Below are positions 47,635-59,160 of a DNA stretch of 64,000 nt, piece by piece. The translations under genes and the position numbers were made by a program. The first letter of the stretch is position 1; each line of letters starts with the position of its first letter. The DNA comes from Siphonodentalium dalli (lineage: Eukaryota; Mollusca; Scaphopoda; Gadilida; Siphonodentaliidae). Under the pieces are notes generated by a model. That model did no database searches and was not told where the DNA came from. It saw only the letters and a list, made by a program, of their open reading frames with translations. The stretch spans positions 56,183,762-56,247,761 of the forward strand of contig CP136061.1 in assembly GCA_032622095.1 (NCBI GenBank), given 5' to 3'.

Positions 47635-48425
47635 GAACCACCCGAAACACCACCGCGACCCCAAATGTACACATACACAACTTGTTATAACGACTTGTAG
47701 AAATAAAAAACAAGTCGTTATAACGACTTGTTTTTAACCGAATACCCTACAGCGGGGGTTATATCTGGCTTAACCCCTACTACTTGTGGGTACTTAAATC
47801 CAGATACATCGTGTCAGATACCACTAGATTTCGACTCACACTTTCAACTCGTTAACTACGACTTGCAAGGCGTTATAACGACTTGTAAATAAATTTATAA
47901 ACCCGTTCACACCCCTTGGCCAATCAAATCGCTCCAATCCACGAGCAATATTTATTTTAGGAATCTGTATTTTATCCAGAAACACGTCGTCAGTACAAAA
48001 TGGTTGATCAATGCTGAATAATATATACCGATGCAAGTGGTCCGACGCGACGGTCAAAATACAATTTATTCGTGCAGCAGGAACATCGCAAAAACATTCA
48101 ATTAAACTTTGACTGAATGGTAATATATAGGTAATCATCGTATTGAAAGTGACTCCATTCCGTGTTCCTCGGGACGTGGATCGGTTTATAAATATGTTAT
48201 AAACGGCTTGGGTATCTGTATAGGAAATACTGACCGCGTCGCTATTCGCGCCTTGGTCTGTATTTCTTCTAAAGATACCCAAGCGGGTTATCACCTATAT
48301 ATACTTACAAGTCTTTATATATAGCGACTTGTTTTTATTTCTACCAGTCGTTATACCGAGTAGTACGTCGTTATAACGAGTTGTGTATTTGTATATTTTG
48401 GGGTGCGGTGGTCTTTCGGTGTCCC
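47635..48425. mobile_element. 791-bp TIR element with TATA flanks
   Basis: Inverted arms of ~110 bp: GAACCACCCGAAACACCACC (47635) against the inverse of 'ggtggtctttcggtgtccc' (48425). They include perfect small palindromes 'caagtcgttataacgacttg'. TATA stands on both sides (47631-47634, 48426-48429). Its left TATA overlaps the TA flank of the 10-kb element, so one inserted right at the edge of the other. Contains the open frame 47836-48294. Confidence 0.75.
47836..48294 (-). CDS. unrecognised 152-codon open frame in the TIR element
   Basis: Open for 459 nt on the minus strand, bounded upstream by TAG and starting at GTG, so there is no ATG until about codon 52. A spliced exon beginning after 'tatatatag' is one possibility. 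Composition looks protein-like (VYNIFINRSTSRGTRNGV, SLIECFCDVPAARINCIL, HRYILFSIDQPFCTDDVFL) with no low complexity and no transposase signature that I recognise. It fills nearly the whole space between the arms, so it may be a captured host exon or the remnant of an unknown element protein. Confidence 0.3.
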   Translation of the reverse strand: MITRLGIFRRNTDQGANSDAVSISYTDTQAVYNIFINRSTSRGTRNGVTFNTMITYILPFSQSLIECFCDVPAARINCILTVASDHLHRYILFSIDQPFCTDDVFLDKIQIPKINIARGLERFDWPRGVNGFINLFTSRYNALQVVVNELKV

Positions 48426-48429
48426 TATA

Positions 48430-49403
48430 TAATGCGCTTTCGTACATTGCATTAGCGTGAAGAAGAAAAATCAGCCAATGTTTTGCAGCTCTGCGCGAAT
48501 GGTGGACTAGAAAATATATCCGGTGGATCTACAAAATTAACATACAATGTATATGACGGTCATTTTGGGACAATTCTATCTTACAAAACTGAGACCAAAG
48601 CTGCATCGTGGTGACCTAAGTTATTATAAAGGCCAATATAATTTTCGCTAGATTTTAAGATAATTTGTTTACATTCTGGCAATAGAATAGCCATTATTTG
48701 TGGCGTATATATTCGCTCATTTTGGGTTGAATAATTAACTGTGCAGATATAATGTGGAAAACGATGTGCGAGTAGATATATATATACTTCGCGTGTATAC
48801 GGAATGTTCTCCGCATCCATATATACATGGACTACAGAAAACATCTTATAGGAGCCACGCTCTTCGTCCCCGCGCTCCTACGAATATAAACCACCACAAT
48901 GAATATATAGTTCCCATACCGTGCCGCCCTGTGCGATCCTGTGTTAGATCTGTCGAGGAGCATTGCCTTAATGTAGAACAAAGTGATTTATGAAGGGCTC
49001 ATGTTCAAAGGCAAATCTCTATTAGACCCCCTCCTAATTTCCCCAAGAGAATGACAGTTTTAAAATTAAAGTTATTTAAAAAATATGTCTGAGAAATTGG
49101 TATCGAGCGTGGCGCGATGATAAGGCGCGCATCCACTTCCCATTCCCGGAAGTAATTACATCGTGATCGGGCAGACGACACTGTTGATGTATCTTATACT
49201 GCACATCAAGCGCCATCTGTCCGGGGGTATTTCGGTAACATCATTCGGTAACATGAGGGGAAATCTTCATTCTTATTATATGCGGCTATATATAAGGGAC
49301 GTGAAAAGCTCCCCTCCCACATTTTGGTCAAAATGTCCAATAAAGTGTTGGAAATGTCATGTCAGAAACAATAGTAAATATAATTTACAGACCGAAAATA
49401 TGT
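48430..49403. other. no recognisable gene
   Basis: Unique AT-rich sequence. The 79- and 87-codon frames here overlap on opposite strands and lack motifs. A box A-like string (gagcgtggcgcgatgataag at 49106) has no box B partner. Confidence 0.4.
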
Positions 49404-49880
49404 TTAAAGGTACTCAACCCGTAAAGAGGGTCCCCATCTCAACAGATTCCAACAACAACAATCCGATCAGAGGGTCCTATATTACTATTTCTTTGGCTTT
49501 GGGGGTAAAAAATATTTGATTCGAGTCGAGGAACCCATCAAACAAAGCTCAGAGTTATTAGATATTGATTTTTCAAATTTGTTATGTTCTCGAGATGAGT
49601 ACCAATAACTGCCGTAATCTGCTCTGGATGTGTACTCCAAATCTATTCAAACAGACAAGGATGAATAACTCTAAAATCAAGTGGTAATTTTTACGCAATT
49701 TTGACTGAGTTCTGGGCCAGATAGTATTCCCGATAATGAAAAATAATAGATTTATAAAATCGATATCTAACAAATCTGAGCTTTGATGGGTGACTTCCTC
49801 GACTCGAATCAAATATTTTTGACCCCCGAAGCCATTGAAATAGTAATTGAGAGGAGTTTTATCGGGTTGAGTACCTTTAA
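49404..49880. mobile_element. TTAA MITE with AGGTACTCAACCCG ends
   Basis: TTAA at 49404-49407 and 49877-49880, inverted ends AGGTACTCAACCCG / CGGGTTGAGTACCT. Long arms share 'aaatatttgattcgagtcga' (near 49510 and, inverted, near 49800) with the centre near 49640. No coding sequence. Confidence 0.85.
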
Positions 49881-50265
49881 CCCTTTACCCAACAAACCGG
49901 CCAAAACCGGCCAAATAAAGCTTCAACAGCCTAAAATATCTTCGGTCTGTCTCAATAGAACCATACAAATATGGGTATCATTGGAACCGGCTCGTTGACC
50001 ACATTGTGATGGTTACAGTTATACCCTGTGCCAATGCATTCTCTTATATATGCGAGTCGACCATAGGTCGCCTCGCATATATAAGAGAATGCATTGGCCT
50101 AAAAAAAAACACTTTTTACCATTTTTCTTACATTCTTTAACAATTTTATAATTTTTAATGTGTTAAGCCAATGCATTCTCTTATATATGCGAGGCGACCT
50201 ATGGTCGACTCGCATATATAAGAGAATGCATTGGCACAGGGCCGTTCTGTTGGGTAAAGGGTTAA
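49877..50265 (+). mobile_element. piggyBac-type MITE carrying two 69-bp palindromes (copy 2)
   Basis: TTAA at 49877-49880 and 50262-50265; same plan and ~97% the same sequence as 10363-10761, with palindromes at 50030-50098 and 50167-50235 (modules 7 and 8 of 10). It shares its left TTAA with the right TTAA of the preceding MITE. Confidence 0.92.
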
Positions 50266-51090
50266 ATCGGTTCTGATTCGTGATGGTTTTATTTTCTAAC
50301 AAATATTTCATGTAAAATGCACCAAGAGAAAAATATGATTCTACCTTATTTCTGTCAAATTTAGACTGAAAACGTCTCCTGTTGGCACATATTGTCCAAC
50401 CATAGTGGGTGTTAGGTGGATTTTTTTCAACCATGTTGGTAGCATGCAGTGATGTACCAGTTGGAAAATTCTAACCCCAAATGGGGGCAAATGGTAATTA
50501 ACGATCGAGAGTTGGGACTTTGACACGAAGACCGTATGTCTATATTCCAGGATACATGGCGAATAGTTAGATGTCACTGGAAGCCATTCGTCCGATCTTA
50601 CATTCCAACAAACCAGTCGTTGTATAATCCCACCTAACGTCATTCGTCCGGGTTTATTGTCACACATTGCTGTGCGCCCCAAGTTTGTCAAGCCATGCAA
50701 CGTATAGTCCCACACATCGATGTTCGTCCCTATATTTTTGTATATTTACATACTAAGTGTGATTATCACTAAATCCAGCATTCTGATTGGTCGGCGCCCA
50801 CGTGGCTAGTTGCAATTATTTCTCGGTGAACGCGCAATAGCTCATAACTGCAGCCTCATAATTACATCGACGCGTCATAGGTTTTGGAAGACGAACGCGT
50901 AATGTTTTGGGCGCATTTGGACTCGCGCGGGATTGACTTAATAAATCATCGGGTTTCAATATAAAGAGAAATTGTTCCTGTTAACTTTTGCCAAGGGTGC
51001 TATGGGATATTTTGGGCTAGTTTTGTCACGATACACTTTTCGATTTAAATACATTTACAAAAGTGGCTTTTTTGCTAAATGTATATCAAT
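50266..51090. other. no recognisable gene
   Basis: Partly protein-like 124-codon minus frame (50341-50715) crosses 'cattcgtccg' repeats and has no recognised motif; treated as chance. Confidence 0.35.
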
Positions 51091-51215
51091 ATAAGGATTA
51101 ACTGTCATGTGGAGTGTTTTTATGGAGATGTAACCGTGAGGTAAGTGGTTATAACTTGTATGTACCTCACGGTTATATCTCCATAAAAACACTCCACATG
51201 ACAGTTAATCCTTAT
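51091..51215. repeat. near-perfect 53-bp-arm hairpin
   Basis: Arms 51091-51143 and 51163-51215 (ataaggattaactgtcatgt ... and its inverse) differ at one position, with a 19-nt loop. Could be a tiny MITE or a hairpin RNA source; no flanking TSD is obvious. Confidence 0.9.
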
Positions 51216-52545
51216 CCTTATTATGGAAATGAGGATCAGACAACAAGCCCGAGGGTTTTATAATGAAGTCTTCTCCTCTTTGACGACATGTCCCTTCCCC
51301 AATAAGTGAGGGAGGGGTTTTGATCAGACGGGAAGGGATTAAAATAATAGTTTTCGGAGAAGACAGTGGAAATATATAACTAAATTTGAGTTAGGGATGG
51401 AAGAAGATAGTGTTAGGGATAGCATGAGGCAGGGAGAGAGGGAGTGAGAGAGTTATATAGGTAGAGAGAGGGTAGCTATGGGGACACCATAATGATCTAT
51501 ATCGATATATGGTATCGTCAGAACGGCTGTTAAAAAATAGAACAATAAAGTGTCCCATTTTATCATCTCATTTTATAATAAAATATTCGAAATAAAATCC
51601 ATATTAATTTATAGACGCCTTTCCGGACATGGGTCTTCAATTCATATTTCTTATTTTGTACCCACGAAACTATATAAAAATTGTTATGTGAAGAGATAAT
51701 CCATCTTTAACGGTAATCCCGGTTCAGATTATATGCGACTTACAACTTTTAGCTAGAATGAATAATCGATAGGTTGTATTGTTTTATTCCATAGTTATAA
51801 GCGATAATAAGTCTAATTAACATTTATTTGTGCCAAAATAACACAATCAAATTCCTGGTCTCTGCTAACAGTAACCAATATTATTCGTTAGCTAAACAAC
51901 CATATGTTTTAGACCAGAAGATATTCGAAATATAATCAATATTAATCGATATATAGAAGCATTTCCGGACAGGGGTCTTCGATTCCTATCTAATACTATA
52001 TACCCTGGTAACTAGCACATGTTTACAAAGAGATAGACCATCTTTAAAACAGACTGCCATACGTTCGCCATGGTGTGCCGTCGGTTGCAATGGAGCAGTC
52101 TGATTGTCTTGATGTCATTTTATAATGTTATATCAAGGCCTGATGGAATTTGCCGATATTCAGCATTGCTGCTAACACACCTCTCGCCTACTCTCTCGGG
52201 ATCAGAAATCGGACCGAGATCAAATCGTTTACAGCGCGTTGTCCGTACGTCAGGATCAAGGTTCGGTGATGACATATTGACGGGTTGTATAAACCCCGGG
52301 ATCGAGACGTGATTCTCGTGGGAATGAAATACGGTTGGCAATAACGTGATCATAATCAAGAGATAACTCACCGTGATATGACCTACCATTTCCATCAGGG
52401 TCATTTTATGGATACGAATTACAGATTGTCATCATAATACAATATTAAATTTAGCCATGCATGCAGGGGTCGACGGTTTGTCGTGGTGTCACAAAAGAGA
52501 CCCCATGCAAACCCACGTCAGCAGTTACAATGCAATTATGGATAA
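51216..52545. other. diverged direct repeat, no gene
   Basis: 51580-51720 and 51925-52055 are related ('atattcgaaat', 'tttccggaca', 'gggtcttc', 'gataatccatctttaa'), ~340 bp apart. The motif recurs at ~12820. A (GAGA)-rich patch lies at ~51430-51470. Two overlapping ~90-codon frames at 52070-52404 lack motifs. Confidence 0.5.
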
Positions 52546-52745
52546 AGCTGCTTTCACATACGTCTGCTTCACGCATCCGCTTAACGCATGCGTACGCGCA
52601 CTGTTTAGCGGGTGGTTCCGGTCTGCAATGTTATCACTGGAGCTTTCACACACCGTCCGCAAGACTCGCGTACCTGCGCGCGCACAACTTTTCGCTCCCG
52701 GACCCGAAACCTGTCCGCTTAGCGGATGCGTGAAGGTTATTATGT
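52546..52745. mobile_element. GC-rich MITE related to 57829-57985
   Basis: Contains 'gctgctttcacatacgtc', then 'cacgcatccgcttaacgcat', and its inverse 'cgcttagcggatgcgtg' at the far end. Interior CpG-rich. Related strings in inverse orientation occur at 57829-57985. Confidence 0.5.
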
Positions 52746-52869
52746 GGGGATGTATGACATCTGGCACCATATTATCTAATCTTGGGTCAATTGAAACAGG
52801 AATTAAATAATTTGTGATGGCAGATTTGGGTAAAAATATACATTTAATGACATAGAATGCCATGGTTAT

Positions 52870-52888
52870 GGGGGGGGGGGGGGGGGGT
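52870..52888 (+). repeat. poly-G run
   Basis: Uninterrupted G run of ~18 nt. Similar G or C runs occur at ~463, ~4607, ~5670, ~13948, ~20099, ~20238 and ~59562; assembly of their length is unreliable. Confidence 0.9.
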
Positions 52889-55149
52889 AGCAATTTTGCT
52901 GGTACAGTGGCTCTCGGCTCTTTCGCACATTGTTTACATCATCGCCGAAGAAATGAAAAATCAACGAAAACTGTTCGCGAGCCACCCTGAAGTAATTGGT
53001 GAACTTGTCTTTATCAGAATACAATCTTTCACTATTATATAGCATATTTCCATTGTTCTCTTCGTTTCAATACGATTCCGTGCTACCATATATAGGCGTA
53101 CGTACTAGGGAGCTGGGAGGCTGCATTCCAAAATTGGAGATGCTTTTGGTCAAATTCTGGCAAATTTCGGGCAAACTGAACGGTATCTGAGAGAGAAATT
53201 GTGGCAAATTACAGTATTGTTCACATTTCTGCCCGAATTATACATATCTAAAGTTAATTTGAATCTATTTCGTTATATTTCTGTGTATATAGCAGCCTAC
53301 ACTCTACAAAAACTTGATAGAACCGTGAATATATCATGTACAAATTTTCGGGCAAAAAGTCTCAGCCCCCGCCCCAATCCAAAAAAAAATGCGATCGCCT
53401 GTATGGCTAAGCGTGCTCCCAAAATCGTTTTGGTCTCCTATTTGTCTTCTTTTGTTGTAGATGTAGAAAGCAATCACGAGAACGTCCTTTTCGTCGGATG
53501 AATCCATGGTCACACTGACCAACCGTTTCCCCGTCGTGGTGTGCGTTTGGCCGTTGTGGTGTGACGAAACGCCGTTGTACGGTGTTTTTGGCGCAATTCG
53601 CAAGCGGGGTAGAAGAGGGCTGACCACCAAAATCGGGATGGAGAGTTAATGTGCATATTTATTATAATGAGACCCTCCACATTCCCGAAGAAGGATATTA
53701 TACCCAACGAATGAGTGCTTCCCTGTCTCTCTGTTTGTTTGTACGGCTGAGAAATAGCCTACACAAAATGCCAGGGTGGGCATTCTGACCATGGTTCCTC
53801 GACATAACAACCCTATTTGCTCATCCCTGAACACATTTTGACACCCCGCTGGTATTCTCCACGTAAGAACAATTATCCCCGATCATGCTGGTAACGGTCC
53901 CCAACTCTCCAATGGCCTAACTATTCAATAAAATCCCAATCGAAGTGGGTCAACAGCAGCGAAAAATTTACAACGCCGTTGTGGTTTTGATGGCAACAAC
54001 GTTGTGGCGGGGCTGGTTTTTCGATTTTTGGCGATCATGCAGTATTTTGATGTTTTTGAGACCAGAACAAGGTGTTTCACGCCTATTTCGTATTGTGTAT
54101 CAAAAATATTACATGTATTATCCGTATAAGCAATGTTTACTCGTGTATACATGCCACGTAACCTGTCCCCATAAACACGTTTTTTGTGCTCCAAACAAGG
54201 TAGGCCTATATTATTGTCCACATAGGCCTTTAAAGCGGATATAAGGGCTGTGTCCGACGGAATAAACTAGTGGATGAGGCATATAACTTCTCATTACATC
54301 TTTTATAACCATTGGATGATAAAAAACTCGGAATTTATAAAAGAAATTAGATGAAAAATAGGAACGAAATATGCACCGAATTTGAACATCAAACACTGCT
54401 TAAACCGTTTAATTGATATTTGTAAAATTCACACATATTAATTTGTTCTCTCACATAGCCCACAGCTCATGCACCAAATATATAACATAAAATGTACGAA
54501 GTGAGCGGCTTATAGATTACAAAGTGACGTAAGTTCCCCGTCCTGTATAGTGTATACTCATATGATATACTGCTGTTTGACCAACTCAAGTTTATTTGGC
54601 GCGAATAGGTGATTTGATTACGAAAATTATAAACGTACTCAAAACCTACCCTCACCCTATTCATAAAAGTTTTACCACAATGGTATTTCCAAGAAAGCCA
54701 CACATATAAATATATTAGTTTCCATATATATGCCATATGATGATTACGTTCATGAGTATCATGTTCTCTTAATACATTTTATAATCGCCGTCGAAATTCT
54801 AATTTATGAATCTGATGTATGCTATATAATAACACGTGTCTGGTCTGATTCTTGAGTATTATTATAGAATAGAAATAGCTGCATTGGTCCACTGCTGGAG
54901 CTTATATACGGTAAGGATCGTTATTGGGGAGATGAGAAACATGAAATATCTTCCGATAACGCAAGGATAATTCTACCCAAAAGAAGTTATTTTTTTCAAA
55001 TTGTTTTGTAGTATTACACACTAAACTCTCACACCACATTTAGTTAAATATTATTTATCATGACCCAAATTCGCTTTTCTGTGTGTGTGGGTCTGGGGTA
55101 GGGCGGTGTCATTACATTGTAAATGATGCACGTTATTTTGTTAGTGTCT

Positions 55150-55800
55150 TTATACGAAATTACGCGAATTGTTCCTAAGTCCCGTATCTATTATATATTT
55201 TGGAAGATCTGTTTGTGTGTGTGTGTGTAATCGATGAACTCGAAAACGGCCGACCCGATTTTGATGAAACTTGGTATGTGGGGGTATTTTCGGCCGGGGG
55301 TGACATAGGCCTATTGATTTGCCCGTGCGACGTGACCTTGACATTGAAATCGGGTCATTTCAAGGTCAAACGCCCGAATATCACGGGATTTCGATGAAAC
55401 TTGGTATGTGGGGTTACATTCGTATGGGGAGTATCATAAGCATATTCATTTGCCCGTGCGACGTGACATTGACCTTGAAATCGGGTCAATTCAAGGTCAA
55501 ATCGGCAATTTTTATGGTATTTCGACGAAATTTTATACATAGGGTTACTTTTGTCCACTGGGTGTTTTGGACGGGTCAAATCGTGACCCCGACCTGACCT
55601 TGACCTTCAAAATGATCAATTCAAGGTCAAATCGGGTAAAACCGGATGGATTTCGACGGGTACTTTTGTCGGGTACTTTTGTTCGGGCAGTGTTTTGGAC
55701 GGGTCAAATCGTGACCCCACTTGACCTTGGCCTTCAAAATAGACAATTCAAGGTCAAAGCCCGGACGAAGTCGGGTCACCTTCTAGTCCTATATATAATA
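55150..55800 (+). mobile_element. repeat element with TCAAGGTCA blocks (plus orientation)
   Basis: Starts near 'tattatatattttggaaga' followed by a GT microsatellite. It continues as three or four repeated ~110-130-bp blocks (tcgatgaaacttggtatgtg, gcccgtgcgacgtgac, cgggtcaattcaaggtcaaa) and ends 'ggacgaagtcgggtcacctt'. The same element, longer, is inverted at 58100-59160. Microsatellite next to one end and no TSD recall Helentron/HINE-type elements, but this is tentative. Confidence 0.6.
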
Positions 55801-55944
55801 GGAGCACTGGGGGATCAAATATATATCCTTTTTCGTGGTTCATCACTAAACAAAGTTCTAAATATGTAGGTTTTGTTTGTTATTTCTATACATGTCGTTT
55901 ACGTTGTAATTGTGTGTCTCAAGTATGTCCATCTAAGTTCAGGG

Positions 55945-56803
55945 TTAGTGGCTATTAGAGCCCGAAGCCGCCTTCGCACGCCGCCGCCGCCAGCCATATT
56001 GGCCACAAGCCGCCGCCAGCCATATTATCTTTACGCCAGCCACATAAAAAAATCTCCGCCGCCGGAATTGTCAAATGGCTGAGCCGCGGGCATGGGGTTA
56101 AATGTCAAGCACAACTTCACTGTGATCGCAAAGAACGAAACCACTCGGACTCTGCATGGTTGTTATATTATCAGAACTCCCGGGCCTCTCAATGTGGAAT
56201 ATAACATTTCAGTGAATGCTTTCATATACATGTAACTGAATGGGAGAATCCGTTCAGTATTGAAAAGGTTAAAGTATAAATTGTTTATTACGACACGACT
56301 CAGTCGCAGAAATTGCCTGGAATTTGTCAATGTATGCACATAACCTGTAGAAGAGAATAGAAATAGTTTGAAATATTATAGGGCCTACTATCGTATTCAT
56401 CATTCAATGATGAATGCATCTATCGCCAGATGGCAGTGATGATATAGCAGTCTGAAGTCGACAAAACTTCCAATGCAACTTATACCGATTAGATGGGAAA
56501 CTACATAGTACATGCCAGTCCTTCGTGTATTTTTGCCATATTGGAAAAGCCCAACACCAACAAGTCTGGGATTCTACGGGTTCACCACAAACGCTAAAAC
56601 AAACGGGGTCTATAACCGGGGATAAGGAAAATTTCGTAAACGAAAATACGCTGATTGATAACGTCTCAGCCGGCTGAGCCGCCACATTTCGTCAGCCACG
56701 AAAGTCGCGACTGAGCCGGCTTAGCTAGCTAACCAGCCACGAAATTGGTTTAGCCAGCCGCGAAAACCATTTGTCGTAGCTTCGGGGTCTAGTGGCTATA
56801 ACC
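55945..56803. mobile_element. ~860-bp TIR element with GCCGCC repeats
   Basis: Ends 'tagtggctattagagcccga' and, inverted, 'cggggtctagtggctata'. Subterminal short repeats (gccgccgccagccatatt on the left; agccggct, gccacgaaa on the right). A 93-codon minus frame inside (56404-56685) shows no motif. Confidence 0.5.
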
Positions 56804-57828
56804 AGTTTCCCTATCAGTGTTATAATTATCGCGTAAAGTTTGTACGCCTTGTTATGCAAAACAAAGTCGGGATATGTAACGTTTTTACTTTTATTTACAC
56901 AACATAAACGGACAAACTTGACAATACCATATTATCTAGTAATATCTGCGATATATTTATGATTGATGTAAGTCTATTATAACATAAACTCTGTATTTTA
57001 GTATTCTGTCTGACTATTTTTAACAGCAATCATCATCTTGAAGGCCATTATGAGGTTTCATATCATGGCACGGGTGAATACAATGAGAAATATCTGTCCA
57101 CCTGATATACAGAATTTCAACCAACTTTTCTGTCGTATATTCACACTAAATATATGGGGACAGGTTACGTGGCATGTATGCACGAGTAACCATTGCTTAT
57201 ACGGATAGTACATGTAATATTTTGGATACACAATACGAAATAGGCGTGAAACACCTTGTTCTGGTCTCAAAAACATCAAAATACTGCATGATCGCCGAAA
57301 ATCGAAAAACCAGCCCGACCACAACGTTGTTGCCATCAAAACCACAACGGCGTTGTCATTTTTTCGCTGCTGTTGACCCACTTCGATTGGGATTTTATTG
57401 AATATTTAGGCCATTGGAGAGTTGGGGCCGTTACCAGCATGATCGGGGATAATTGTTCTTACGTCGAGAATACCAGCGGGGTGTCAAATTGTGTTCAGGG
57501 GTGAGCAAATAAGGCTTTCATGTCGAGGAACCATGGTCAGAATGCCCACCCTGGCATTTTGTGTAGGCTATTTCTCAGCCGTATACAAACAAACAGAGAG
57601 CCAGGGAAGCGCTCATTTGTTGGGTATAATATCCTTCTTCAGGACTGTGGGGGGTCTCATTATAATAAATATGCACATTAACTCCCCATCCCGATTTTGG
57701 TAATCAGCCCTCTCCTACTCGCTTGCGAATTTCGCCAAAAACACCGTACAACGGCGTTTCGCCACACCACAACGGCCAAACGCACACCACAACGGGGAAA
57801 CGGTTGGTCAGTGTGATGGTGAAAGGAC

Positions 57829-57985
57829 TCTATGTACGCACATATATTTCTTCGCGCATCCGTTAACGGACGCGTATAAGCGCAGAGCTAAACGGATATA
57901 TATGTGAAAGCATAACGCGGATGTCCGCCTAACGCATCTATAAAACGCATGCGTTAAGCGGACGTATGTGAAAGCAGCTTTACAC
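57829..57985. mobile_element. GC-rich MITE
   Basis: Contains 'cgcatccgttaacggacgcg' near one end and 'aacgcatgcgttaagcggac' then 'gtatgtgaaagcagcttta' at the other; the latter is the inverse of the left end of 52546-52745. Lies immediately outside the 4.3-kb element. Confidence 0.45.
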
Positions 57986-58099
57986 AGTACGGGGAACAGT
58001 TTGTTTACATTGGTTTAGTCTCATTTCCTATAGGTATAGTCAAACTGTTTTTAAAGGCGGTATTATAGAATCGACGAACACTTTTTCAGTTTCTATTAT

Positions 58100-59160
58100 A
58101 TATATCAACTAGCAGGTGGACCCGACTTCGTCCGGGCTGTTTCCCCTCTGCTTTTCGGCAAATTACGCGATTTGACCTTGAATTGTCCACTTTGAAGGTC
58201 AAGGTCAGGTGGGGTAACGATTTGATCCGTCCAAAACACTGCCCGGACAAAAGTACCCAACAAAAGTACCCGTCGAAATCCATCCGGTTTTACCCGATTT
58301 GACCTCGAATTGATCATTTTGAAGGTCAAGGTCAGGTCGGGGTCACGATTTGACCCGTCCAAAACACTCAGCTCTTCTGCGAATTGCGCGATTTTACCTT
58401 GAATTGTCCATTTGGAAGGTCAAGGTCAGGTGGGGGTCACGATTTGACCCGTCCAAAACACTGCCCGGACAAAAGTACCCGACAAAAGTACCCGTCGAAA
58501 TCCATCCGGTTTTACCCGATTTGACCTTGAATTGGTCCGGGGTGTTTCCCCTCTGCATTTCGGCGAATTGCGCGATTTAACCTTGAATTGTCCATTTCGA
58601 AGGTCAAGGTCAGGTGGGGTCACGATTTGACCCGTCCAAAACACTGCCCGGACAAAAGTACCCGACAAAAGTACCCATCGAAATCCATCAGGTTTTACCC
58701 GATTTTACCTCGAATTGATCATTTTGAAGGTCAAGGTTAGGTCGGGGTCACGATTTGACCCGTCCAAAACACTCAGTGGACAAAAGTAACCCCATGTATC
58801 AAATTTCGTCGAAATCCCATCAAAATTGGCGATTTGACCTTGAATTGATCCGATTTCAAGGTCAAGGTCACGTCGCACGGGCAAAGGAATAGGCTTACGA
58901 CACTCCCCATACGAAAGTGTCCCCAGACACTAATTTTCATCGAAATCCCGTGATACTCGGGCGTTCGACCTGGAAATGACCCGATTTCAAGGTCAATGTC
59001 ACGTCGCACGGGCAAATTAATAGGCCCATGCCACTCCACGGCCGAAAGCACCCCCACATACTAAGTTTCATCGAAATCGGCTCGGCCGTTGTCGAGTCCA
59101 TCGCGAACAGACAGACAGACACACACACACACAGACAGATTTCCCAAAATATATTATAGA
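58100..59160 (-). mobile_element. repeat element with TCAAGGTCA blocks (minus orientation)
   Basis: Begins 'ctagcaggtggacccgactt' / 'cgtccgggc', has repeated ~120-190-bp blocks (gtcacgatttgacccgtcc, aaaacactgcccggac, aaaagtacccg), then blocks matching 55200-55560 inverted. It ends with (CAGA)n/(CA)n and 'aaaatatattatagactag'. About ten exact TCAAGGTCA (or inverse) motifs. Frames over it are repetitive peptides and not genes. Confidence 0.65.

Larger units (their letters stand above)
53511..57815. mobile_element. 4.3-kb long-TIR transposon with 5-bp TSD (Transib-like ends)
   Basis: Termini CACACTGACCAACCG and its inverse are flanked by ATGGT on both sides (53506-53510, 57816-57820), a clean 5-bp target duplication. 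Arms of ~665 bp (53511-54176; 57153-57815) are ~93% alike and rich in CGTTGT/ACAACG subrepeats. CAC-initial ends plus a 5-bp TSD are the pattern of Transib-type elements; this assignment is inference because no transposase is seen. The interior (54177-57152) holds two further insertions (55150-55800 and 55945-56803) and no recognised gene. Confidence 0.75.

Noticed and set aside
52461-52810. Overlapping ~90-120-codon frames in three frames
   Set aside because: Caused by a local CpG-rich MITE depleted in stop codons; mutually overlapping on both strands.
55200-55869. Frames with repeated FDETWYVGVF or DGSNRDPDLTLTFKM-type peptides (also 58086-59128)
   Set aside because: Repeat-unit translations present on both strands of a transposable element; broken at block joints and without a start.
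53511-57815. RAG recombination-signal-like ends
   Set aside because: The first 7 nt resemble a heptamer, but no nonamer-like sequence is seen at 12- or 23-bp spacing; only the general Transib-like description is kept.
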